From Euptelea pleiosperma (taxonomy: Eukaryota > Streptophyta > Magnoliopsida > Ranunculales > Eupteleaceae): 64,000 nucleotides of DNA. Positions 24,231-35,725 of the stretch are shown piece after piece. Below the pieces are notes generated by a model. That model did not search any database. It was not told the origin of the DNA and saw nothing but the letters and a program-made list of their open reading frames with translations. Where the stretch lies: assembly GCA_035048495.1 (NCBI GenBank), contig JASUTR010000063.1:1-64000 (forward strand), in the 5' to 3' direction. Position 1 is the stretch's first letter. Every line of letters starts with the position of its first letter. The translations under genes were made by a program, and so were the position numbers.

Positions 24231-27200
24231 AGTCGAATTTGAGACGTTCATGCACGGATGGAGCTAACTTGTTTCGACTGTCCCAAATCTTGTTCCAACA
24301 CTTCAAATCTGTAGAAACAATAGTAATAGAAGAGTTTGAGTCCAATTCGAAGGTCCGGTTTCGAAAAAGTCACAAGCTATAGGCTTAGGAATGTAACACA
24401 CAAACTGAGTCCAATTTGAGACGTTGACGCACGGATGGAGCTAACTTGTTTTGACTGTCCCAAATATTGTTCCAACACTTCAAATCTGTTGAAACAATAG
24501 TAATGGAAGAGTTTGAGTCTAATTATGAGGTCCGGTTACGAAAAAGTCATAAGTTATAGGCTTCAGAATGCAACACAGAAACTGAGTCCAATTTGAGACG
24601 TTGACGAACGGATGGAGCTAACTTGTTTCAACTGTCCCGAATCTTGTTCCAACACTTCAAATATGTTGAAACAATAGTAATGGAAGAGTTTGAGTCTAAT
24701 TAGGAGGTCCGGTTGCGAAAAAGTCACAAGTTATAGGCTTCGGAATGTAACTCACAAACTGAGTCCAATTTGAGACATTGACGAACGGATGGAGCTAACT
24801 TGTTTCGACTGTCCCGAATCTTGTTCCAACACTTCAAATGTGTTGAAACAATAGTAATGGAAGAATTCGAGTCTAATTACGAGGTCCAGTTGTGAAAAAA
24901 GTCACAAGTTATAGGGTTCGGAACGTAACACACAAACAGAGTACAATTTGAGACGTTGACGAACGGATGGACCTAACTTGTTTTGACTGTCCCGAATCTT
25001 GTTTCAACACTTCAAATGTGTTGAAACAATAGTAATAGAAGAGTTTGAGTCCAATCACGAGGTTCGGTTGCGAAAAAGTCACAAGTTATAGGCTTCGGAA
25101 TGCAACACAGAAACTGAGTCCAATTTGAGACGTTGACGTACGGATGGAGCTAACTTGTTTCGACCGTCCCGAATCTTGTTCCAACACATCAAATGTGTTG
25201 AAACAATAGTAATACAAGAGTTTGAGTCCAATTACGAGGTCCGGTTGCGAAAAAGTCACAAGTTATAGGCTTAGGAATGTAACACACAAACTGAGTCCAA
25301 TTTGAGACGTTGACGCACGAATGGAGCTAACTTGTTTTGACTGTCCCAAATATTGTTCCAACACTTCAAATCTGTTGAAACAATAGTAATGGAAGAGTTT
25401 GAGTCTAATTATGAGGTCCGGTTACGAAAAAGTCATATGTTATAGGCTTCAGAATGCAACACAGAAACTGAGTCCAATTTGAGACGTTGACGCACGGATG
25501 GAGCTAACTTGTTTTGACTGTCCCAAATATTGTTCCAACACTTCAAATCTGTTGAAACAATAGTAATGGAAGAGTTTGAGTCTAAATATGAGGTCCGGTT
25601 ACGAAAAAGTCATATGTTATAGGCTTCAGAATGCAACACAGAAACTGAGTCCAATTTGAGACGTTGACGAACGGATGGAGCTAACTTGTTTCAACTGTCC
25701 CGAATCTTGTTCCAACACTTCAAATATGTTGAAACAATAGCAATGGAAGAGTTTGAGTCTAATTACGAGGTTCGGTTGCGAAAGAGTCACAAGTTATAGG
25801 CTTCGGAATGTAACACACAAACTGAGTCCAATTTGAGACATTGACGAACGGATGGAGCTAACTTGTTTTAACTGTCCCGAATCTTGTTCAACACTTCAAA
25901 TATGTTGAAACAATAGTAATGGAAGAGTATGAGTCTAATTATGAGGTCCGGTTGCGAAAAAGTCACAAGTTATAGGCTTCGGAATGTAACACACAAACTG
26001 AGTCCAATTTGAGACATTGACGAACGGATGGAGCTAACTTGTTTCGACTGTCCCGAATCTTGTTCCAACACTTCAAATGTGTTGAAACAATAGTAATGGA
26101 AGAATTCGAGTCTAATTACGAGGTCCAGTTGCGAAAAAGTCACAAGTTATAGGGTTCGGAACGTAACACACAAACAGAGTACAATTTGAGCCGTTGACGA
26201 ACGGATGGAGCTAACTTGTTTTGACTGTCCCGAATCTTGTTTCAACACTTCAAATGTGTTGAAACAATAGTAATACAAGAGTTTGAGTCCAATCACGAGG
26301 TCCGGTTACGAAAAAGTCACAAGTTATAGGCTTCGGAATGCAACACAGAAACTGAGTCCAATTTGAGACGTTGAGGTACGGATGGAGCTAACTTGTTTCG
26401 ACCGTCCCGAATCTTGTTCCAACACATCAAATGTGTTGAAACAATAGTAATACAAGAGTTTGAGTCCAATTACGAGGTCCGGTTGCGAAAAAGTCACAAG
26501 TTATTGGCTTCGGAATGTAACACACAAACTGTGTCCAATTTGAGACGTCGACGCACGGATGGAGCTAACTTGTTTTGACTGTCCCAAATATTGTTCCAAC
26601 ACTTCAAATCTGTTGAAACAATAGTAATGGAAGAGTTTGAGTCTAATTATGAGGTCCGGTTACGAAAAAGTCACAAGTTATAGGCTTCAGAATGTAACAC
26701 AGAAACGGAGTCCAATTTGAGACGTTGACGAACGGATGGAGCTAACTTGTTTCAACTGTCCCGAATCTTGTTCCAACACTTCAAATATGTTGAAACAATA
26801 GTAATGGAAGAGTTTGAGTCTAATTATGAGGTCCGGTTGCGAAAAAGTCACAAGTTATAGGCTTCGGAATGTAACTCACAAACTGAGTCCAATTTGAGAC
26901 ATTGACGAACGGATGGAGCTAACTTGTTTCGACTGTTCCGAATCTTGTTCCAACACTTCAAATGTGTTGAAACAATAGTAATGGAAGAATTCGAGTCTAA
27001 TTACGAGGTCCAGTTGCGAAAAAGTCACAAGTTATAGGGTTCGGAACGTAACACACAAACAGAGTACAATTTGAGCCGTTGACGAACGGATGGAGCTAAC
27101 TTGTTTTGACTGTCCCGAATCTTATTTCAACACTTCAAATGTGTTGAAACAATAGTAATAGAAGAGTTTGAGTCCAATCACGAGGTCCGGTTGCGAAAAA

Positions 27201-27587
27201 GTCACAAGTTATAGGCTTCGGAATGCAACACAGAAACTAAGTCCAATTTGAGACGTTGACGTACGGATGGAGTAACTTGTTTCGACCGTCCCGAATCTTG
27301 TTCCAACACATCAAATGTGTTGAAACAATAGTAATACAAGAGTTTGAGTCCAATTACGAGGTCCGGTTGCGAAAAAGTCACAAGTTATTGGCTTCGGAAT
27401 GTAACAAACTGTGTCCAATTTGAGACGTTGACGCACGGATGGAGCTAACTCTTTTTGCCTGTCCGGAATCTTGTTCCAATAATTCAAATGTGTTGAACAA
27501 TAATAATGGAAGAGTTTGAGTAAAATTACGAGGTCTGATTGCGACAAAGTCACAAGTTATAGGCTTCGGAATGTTACACACTAATTG
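24231..27587 (+). repeat. HOR unit B, shortened to 19 monomers (3,357 bp)
   Basis: Unit B has the same anchor, order and private variants as unit A (TAATTAGGAGG, AATAGCAATGG, GTAACAAACTG deletion, GTCGACG), but lacks three monomers. At 25.83-25.87 kb an m10-type start (GACATTG) leads straight into an m13-type centre (TTTTAACTG, GTTCAACAC, GAGTATGAG), so the equivalent of m10 end, m11, m12 and m13 start has been removed. 3,889 minus 3,357 is 532 bp, three monomers. This is a textbook in-register unequal-exchange product. Confidence 0.95.
25834..26010 (+). other. Chimeric m10/m13 monomer at deletion junction in unit B
   Basis: The left diagnostic GACATTG, preceded by GTAACACAC, ends at about 25,843 and is m10-like. 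The right diagnostic TTTTAACTG begins at about 25,867 and is m13-like. Between them lies GACGAACGGATGG plus AGCTAACTTG, identical in both parents, so the exchange point is confined to about 25 bp of shared sequence. In units A, C and D the two parent monomers are separate. Confidence 0.92.
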
Positions 27588-30500
27588 AGTCGAATTTGAG
27601 ACGTTCATGCACGGATGGAGCTAACTTGTTTCGACTGTCCCAAATCTTGTTCCAACACTTCAAATCTGTAGAAACAATAGTAATAGAAGAGTTTGAGTCC
27701 AATTCGAAGGTCCGGTTTCGAAAAAGTCACAAGCTATAGGCTTAGGAATGTAACACACAAACTGAGTCCAATTTGAGACGTTGACGCACGGATGGAGCTA
27801 ACTTGTTTTGACTGTCCCAAATATTGTTCCAACACTTCAAATCTGTTGAAACAATAGTAATGGAAGAGTTTGAGTCTAATTATGAGGTCCGGTTACGAAA
27901 AAGTCATAAGTTATAGGCTTCAGAATGCAACACAGAAACTGAGTCCAATTTGAGACGTTGACGAACGGATGGAGCTAACTTGTTTCAACTGTCCCGAATC
28001 TTGTTCCAACACTTCAAATATGTTGAAACAATAGTAATGGAAGAGTTTGAGTCTAATTAGGAGGTCCGGTTGCGAAAAAGTCACAAGTTATAGGCTTCGG
28101 AATGTAACTCACAAACTGAGTCCAATTTGAGACATTGACGAACGGATGGAGCTAACTTGTTTCGACTGTCCCGAATCTTGTTCCAACACTTCAAATGTGT
28201 TGAAACAATAGTAATGGAAGAATTCGAGTCTAATTACGAGGTCCAGTTGTGAAAAAAGTCACAAGTTATAGGGTTCGGAACGTAACACACAAACAGAGTA
28301 CAATTTGAGACGTTGACGAACGGATGGACCTAACTTGTTTTGACTGTCCCGAATCTTGTTTCAACACTTCAAATGTGTTGAAACAATAGTAATAGAAGAG
28401 TTTGAGTCCAATCACGAGGTTCGGTTGCGAAAAAGTCACAAGTTATAGGCTTCGGAATGCAACACAGAAACTGAGTCCAATTTGAGACGTTGACGTACGG
28501 ATGGAGCTAACTTGTTTCGACCGTCCCGAATCTTGTTCCAACACATCAAATGTGTTGAAACAATAGTAATACAAGAGTTTGAGTCCAATTACGAGGTCCG
28601 GTTGCGAAAAAGTCACAAGTTATAGGCTTAGGAATGTAACACACAAACTGAGTCCAATTTGAGACGTTGACGCACGAATGGAGCTAACTTGTTTTGACTG
28701 TCCCAAATATTGTTCCAACACTTCAAATCTGTTGAAACAATAGTAATGGAAGAGTTTGAGTCTAATTATGAGGTCCGGTTACGAAAAAGTCATATGTTAT
28801 AGGCTTCAGAATGCAACACAGAAACTGAGTCCAATTTGAGACGTTGACGCACGGATGGAGCTAACTTGTTTTGACTGTCCCAAATATTGTTCCAACACTT
28901 CAAATCTGTTGAAACAATAGTAATGGAAGAGTTTGAGTCTAAATATGAGGTCCGGTTACGAAAAAGTCATATGTTATAGGCTTCAGAATGCAACACAGAA
29001 ACTGAGTCCAATTTGAGACGTTGACGAACGGATGGAGCTAACTTGTTTCAACTGTCCCGAATCTTGTTCCAACACTTCAAATATGTTGAAACAATAGCAA
29101 TGGAAGAGTTTGAGTCTAATTACGAGGTTCGGTTGCGAAAGAGTCACAAGTTATAGGCTTCGGAATGTAACACACAAACTGAGTCCAATTTGAGACATTG
29201 ACGAACGGATGGAGCTAACTTGTTTCGACTGTCCCGAATCTTGTTCCAACACTTCAAATGTGTTGAAACAATAGTAATGGAAGAATTCGAGTCTAATTAC
29301 GAGGTCCAGTTGCGAAAAAAGTCACAAGTTATAGGGTTCGGAACGTAACACACAAACTGAGTCCAATTTGAGACGTTGACGAACGGATGGAGCTAACTTG
29401 TTTTGACTGTCTCGAATCTTGTTTTAACACTTCAAATGTGTTGAAACAATAGTATTAGAAGAGTTTGAGTCCAATCACGAGGTCCGGTTGCGAAAAAGTC
29501 ACAAGTTATAGGCTTCGGAATGCAACACAGAAACTGAGTCCAATTTGAGACGTTGACGTACGGATGGAGCTAACTTGTTTCAACTGTCCCGAATCTTGTT
29601 CCCACACTTCAAATATGTTGAAACAATAGTAATGGAAGAGTTTGAGTCTAATTATGAGGTCCGGTTGCAAAAAAGTCACAAGTTATAGGCTTCGGAATGT
29701 AACTCACAAACTGAGTCCAATTTGAGACGTTGACGAACGGATGGAGCTAACTTGTTTTAACTGTCCCGAATCTTGTTCAACACTTCAAATATGTTGAAAC
29801 AATAGTAATGGAAGAGTATGAGTCTAATTATGAGGTCCGGTTGCGAAAAAGTCACAAGTTATAGGCTTCGGAATGTAACACACAAACTGAGTCCAATTTG
29901 AGACATTGACGAACGGATGGAGCTAACTTGTTTCGACTGTCCCGAATCTTGTTCCAACACTTCAAATGTGTTGAAACAATAGTAATGGAAGAATTCGAGT
30001 CTAATTACGAGGTCCAGTTGCGAAAAAGTCACAAGTTATAGGGTTCGGAACGTAACACACAAACAGAGTACAATTTGAGCCGTTGACGAACGGATGGAGC
30101 TAACTTGTTTTGACTGTCCCGAATCTTGTTTCAACACTTCAAATGTGTTGAAACAATAGTAATACAAGAGTTTGAGTCCAATCACGAGGTCCGGTTACGA
30201 ATAAGTCACAAGTTATAGGCTTCGGAATGCAACACAGAAACTGAGTCCAATTTGAGACGTTGAGGTACGGATGGAGCTAACTTGTTTCGACCGTCCCGAA
30301 TCTTGTTCCAACACATCAAATGTGTTGAAACAATAGTAATACAAGAGTTTGAGTCCAATTACGAGGTCCGGTTGCGAAAAAGTCACAAGTTATTGGCTTC
30401 GGAATGTAACACACAAACTGTGTCCAATTTGAGACGTTGACGCACGGATGGAGCTAACTTGTTTTGACTGTCCCAAATATTGTTCCAACACTTCAAATCT

Positions 30501-31476
30501 GTTGAAACAATAGTAATGGAAGAGTTTGAGTCTAATTATGAGGTCCGGTTACGAAAAAGTCACAAGTTATAGGCTTCAGAATGTAACACAGAAACGGAGT
30601 CCAATTTGAGACGTTGACGAACGGATGGAGCTAACTTGTTTCAACTGTCCCGAGTCTTGTTCCAACACTTCAAATATGTTGAAACAATAGTAATGGAAGA
30701 GTTTGGGTCTAATTATGAGGTCCGGTTGCGAAAAAGTCACAAGTTATAGGCTTCGGAATGTAACTCACAAACTGAGTCCAATTTGAGACATTGACGAACG
30801 GATGGAGCTAACTTGTTTCGACTGTTCCGAATCTTGTTCCAACACTTCAAATGTGTTGAAACAATAGTAATGGAAGAATTCGAGTCTAATTACGAGGTCC
30901 AGTTGCGAAAAAGTCACAAGTTATAGGGTTCGGAACGTAACACACAAACAGAGTACAATTTGAGCCGTTGACGAACGGATGGAGCTAACTTGTTTTGACT
31001 GTCCCGAATCTTATTTCAACACTTCAAATGTGTTGAAACAATAGTAATAGAAGAGTTTGAGTCCAATCACGAGGTCCGGTTGCGAAAAAGTCACAAGTTA
31101 TAGGCTTCGGAATGCAACACAGAAACTAAGTCCAATTTGAGACGTTGACGTACGGATGGAGTAACTTGTTTCGACCGTCCCGAATCTTGTTCCAACACAT
31201 CAAATGTGTTGAAACAATAGTAATACAAGAGTTTGAGTCCAATTACGAGGTCCGGTTGCGAAAAAGTCACAAGTTATTGGCTTCGGAATGTAACAAACTG
31301 TGTCCAATTTGAGACGTTGACGCACGGATGGAGCTAACTCTTTTTGCCTGTCCGGAATCTTGTTCCAATAATTCAAATGTGTTGAACAATAATAATGGAA
31401 GAGTTTGAGTAAAATTACGAGGTCTGATTGCGACAAAGTCACAAGTTATAGGCTTCGGAATGTTACACACTAATTG
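27588..31476 (+). repeat. 22-monomer HOR, unit C (3,889 bp)
   Basis: Unit C has the full m1 to m22 order and the same length as unit A. By eye only a few changes separate A and C: GAATAAGTC near 30,200, GTTGACGCACGG near 30,436 where A, B and D have GTCGACG, CGAGTCTTG near 30,652, and GTTTGGGTC near 30,706. That suggests identity above 99%, not formally counted. It shares the 4-bp GTAACAAACTG deletion near 31,291 with A and B. Confidence 0.95.
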
Positions 31477-34400
31477 AGTCGAATTTGAGACGTTCATGCA
31501 CGGATGGAGCTAACTTGTTTCGACTGTCCCAAATCTTGTTCCAACACTTCAAATCTGTAGAAACAATAGTAATAGAAGAGTTTGAGTCCAATTCGAAGGT
31601 CCGGTTTCGAAAAAGTCACAAGCTATAGGCTTAGGAATGTAACACACAAACTGAGTCCAATTTGAGACGTTGACGCACGGATGGAGCTAACTTGTTTTGA
31701 CTGTCCCAAATATTGTTCCAACACTTCAAATCTGTTGAAACAATAGTAATGGAAGAGTTTGAGTCTAATTATGAGGTCCGGTTACGAAAAAGTCATAAGT
31801 TATAGGCTTCAGAATGCAACACAGAAACTGAGTCCAATTTGAGACGTTGACGAACGGATGGAGCTAACTTGTTTCAACTGTCCCGAATCTTGTTCCAACA
31901 CTTCAAATATGTTGAAACAATAGTAATGGAAGAGTTTGAGTCTAATTATGAGGTCCGGTTGCGAAAGAGTCACAAGTTATAGGCTTCGGAATGTAACTCA
32001 CAAACTAAGTCCAATTTGAGACATTGACGAACGGATGGAGCTAACTTGTTTCGACTGTCCCGAATCTTGTTCCAACACTTCAAATGTGTTGAAACAATAG
32101 TAATGGAAGAATTCGAGTCTAATTACGAGGTCCAGTTGTGAAAAAAGTCACAAGTTATAGGGTTCGGAACGTAACACACAAACAGAGTACAATTTGAGAC
32201 GTTGACGAACGGATGGACCTAACTTGTTTTGACTGTCCCGAATCTTGTTTCAACACTTCAAATGTGTTGAAACAATAGTAATAGAAGAGTTTGAGTCCAA
32301 TCACGAGGTTCGGTTGCGAAAAAGTCACAAGTTATAGGCTTCGGAATGCAACACAGAAACTGAGTCCAATTTGAGACGTTGACGTACGGATGGAGCTAAC
32401 TTGTTTCGACCGTCCCGAATCTTGTTCCAACACATCAAATGTGTCGAAACAATAGTAATACAAGAGTTTGAGTCCAATTACGAGGTCCGGTTGCGAAAAA
32501 GTCACAAGTTATAGGCTTAGGAATGTAACACACAAACTGAGTCCAATTTGAGACGTTGACGCACGAATGGAGCTAACTTGTTTTGACTGTCCCAAATATT
32601 GTTCCAACACTTCAAATCTGTTGAAACAATAGTAATGGAAGAGTTTGAGTCTAATTATGAGGTCCGGTTACGAAAAAGTCATATGTTATAGGCTTCAGAA
32701 TGCAACACAGAAACTGAGTCCAATTTGAGACGTTGACGCACGGATGGAGCTAACTTGTTTTGACAGTCCCAAATATTGTTCCAACACTTCAAATCTGTTG
32801 AAACAATAGTAATGGAAGAGTTTGAGTCTAAATATGAGGTCCGGTTACGAAAAAGTCATATGTTATAGGCTTCAGAATGCAACACAGAAACTGAGTCCAA
32901 TTTGAGACGTTGACGAACGGATGGAGCTAACTTGTTTCAACTGTCCCGAATCTTGTGCCAACACTTCAAATATGTTGAAACAATAGTAATGGAAGAGTTT
33001 GAGTCTAATTACGAGGTTCGGTTGCGAAAGAGTCACAAGTTATAGGCTTCGGAATGTAACACACAAACTGAGTCCAATTTGAGACATTGACGAACGGATG
33101 GAGCTAACTTGTTTCGACTGTCCCGAATCTTGTTCCAACACTTCAAATGTGTTGAAACAATAGTAATGGAAGAATTCGAGTCTAATTACGAGGTCCAGTT
33201 GCGAAAAAAGTCACAAGTTATAGGGTTCGGAACGTAACACACAAACTGAGTCCAATTTGAGACGTTGACGAACGGATGGAGCTAACTTGTTTTGACTGTC
33301 TCGAATCTTGTTTTAACACTTCAAATGTGTTGAAACAATAGTATTAGAAGAGTTTGAGTCCAATCACGAGGTCCGGTTGCGAAAAAGTCACAAGTTATAG
33401 GCTTCGGAATGCAACACAGAAACTGAGTCCAATTTGAGACGTTGACGTACGGATGGAGCTAACTTGTTTCAACTGTCCCGAATCTTGTTCCCACACTTCA
33501 AATATGTTGAAACAATAGTAATGGAAGAGTTTGAGTCTAATAATGAGGTCCGGTTGCAAAAAAGTCACAAGTTATAGGCTTCGGAATGTAACTCACAAAC
33601 TGAGTCCAATTTGAGACGTTGACGAACGGATGGAGCTAACTTGTTTTAACTGTCCCGAATCTTGTTCAACACTTCAAATATGTTGAAACAATAGTAATGG
33701 AAGAGTATGAGTCTAATTATGAGGTCCGGTTGCGAAAAAGTCACAAGTTATAGGCTTCGGAATGTAACACACAAACTGAGTCCAATTTGAGACATTGACG
33801 AACGGATGGAGCTAACTTGTTTCGACTGTCCCGAATCTTGTTCCAACACTTCAAATGTGTTGAAACAATAGTAATGGAAGAATTCGAGTCTAATTACGAG
33901 GTCCAGTTGCGAAAAAGTCACAAGTTATAGGGTTCGGAACGTAACACACAAACAGAGTACAATTTGAGCCGTTGACGAACGGATGGAGCTAACTTGTTTT
34001 GACTGTCCCGAATCTTGTTTCAACACTTCAAATGTGTTGAAACAATAGTAATACAAGAGTTTGAGTCCAATCACGAGGTCCGGTTACGAAAAAGTCACAA
34101 GTTATAGGCTTCGGAATGCAACACAGAAACTGAGTCCAATTTGAGACGTTGAGGTACGGATGGAGCTAACTTGTTTCGACCGTCCCGAATCTTGTTCCAA
34201 CACATCAAATGTGTTGAAACAATAGTAATACAAGAGTTTGAGTCCAATTACGAGGTCCGGTTGCGAAAAAGTCACAAGTTATTGGCTTCGGAATGTAACA
34301 CACAAACTGTGTCCAATTTGAGACGTCGACGCACGGATGGAGCTAACTTGTTTTGACTGTCCCAAATATTGTTCCAACACTTCAAATCTGTTGAAACAAT

Positions 34401-35193
34401 AGTAATGGAAGAGTTTGAGTCTAATTATGAGGTCCGGTTACGAAAAAGTCACAAGTTATAGGCTTCAGAATGTAACACAGAAACGGAGTCCAATTTGAGA
34501 CGTTGACGAACGGATGGAGCTAACTTGTTTCAACTGTCCCGAATCTTGTTCCAACACTTCAAATATGTTGAAACAATAGTAATGGAAGAGTTTGAGTCTA
34601 ATTATGAGGTCCGGTTGCGAAAAAGTCACAAGTTATAGGCTTCGGAATGTAACTCACAAACTAAGTCCAATTTGAGACGTTGACGAACGGATGGAGCTAA
34701 CTTGTTTTAACTGTCCCGAATCTTGTTCAACACTTCAAATATGTTGAAACAATAGTAATGGAAGAGTATGAGTCTAATTATGAGGTCCGGTTGCGAAAAA
34801 GTCACAAGTTATAGGCTTCGGAATGTAACACACAAACTGAGTCCAATTTGAGACATTGACGAACGGATGGAGCTAACTTGTTTCGACTGTTCCGAATCTT
34901 GTTCCAACACTTCAAATGTGTTGAAACAATAGTAATGGAAGAATTCGAGTCTAATTACGAGGTCCAGTTGCGAAAAAGTCACAAGTTATAGGGTTCGGAA
35001 CGTAACACACAAACAGAGTACAATTTGAGCCGTTGACGAACGGATGGAGCTAACTTGTTTTGACTGTCCCGAATCTTATTTCAACACTTCAAATGTGTTG
35101 AAACAATAGTAATAGAAGAGTTTGAGTCCAATCACGAGGTCCGGTTGCGAAAAAGTCACAAGTTATAGGCTTCGGAATGCAACACAGAAACTG
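31477..35193 (+). repeat. HOR unit D, 21 monomers, divergent (3,717 bp)
   Basis: Unit D follows m1 to m20, with one extra m13-like monomer between m18 and m19 (from about 34,662, after CACAAACTAAG). It ends without m21 and m22. It lacks the A/B/C markers TAATTAGGAGG and AATAGCAATGG, but keeps GTCGACG at about 34,325. Private variants include GACAGTCCC near 32,763, CTTGTGCCAAC near 32,955, GTGTCGAAAC near 32,442 and AATAATGAGG near 33,541. It is thus an older or separately derived copy beside the young A-B-C group. Confidence 0.9.
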
Positions 35194-35725
35194 AGTCCAA
35201 TTTGAGAAGTTGACGTACGGATGGAGCTAACTTGTTTCAACTGTCCCGAATCTTGTTCCCACACTTCAAATATGTTGAAACAATAGTAATGGAAGAGTTT
35301 GAGTCTAATTACGAGGTTCGGTTGCGAAAGAGTCACAAGTTATAGGCTTCGGAATGTAACACACAAACTGAGTCCAATTTGAGACATTGACGAACGGATG
35401 GAGCTAACTTGTTTCGACTGTCCCGAATCTTGTTCCAACACTTCAAATGTGTTGAAACAATAGTAATGGAAGAATTCGAGTCTAATTACGAGGTCCAGTT
35501 GCGAAAAAAGTCACAAGTTATAGGGTTCGGAACGTAACACACAAACTGAGTCCAATTTGAGACGTTGACGAACGGATGGAGCTAACTTGTTTTGACTGTC
35601 TCGAATCTTGTTTTAACACTTCAAATGTGTTGAAACAATAGTATTAGAAGAGTTTGAGTCCAATCACGAGGTCCGGTTGCGAAAAAGTCACAAGTTATAG
35701 GCTTCGGAATGCAACACAGAAACTG
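35194..35725 (+). repeat. 532-bp junction block with GAGAAGTTG marker
   Basis: An m12-type start replaces the expected m21 after m20. It has the private variant GAGAAGTTG at about 35,204, repeated 532 bp on at about 35,736. After about 85 bp (GTTCCCACAC), the first of these switches to an m9-type end (TACGAGGTTCGG, AAGAGTCAC), then m10 and m11 follow, and the second m12 begins. This is a three-monomer duplication coupled to a jump in monomer order. It marks the left limit of the 13,975-bp-offset duplication. Confidence 0.8.
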
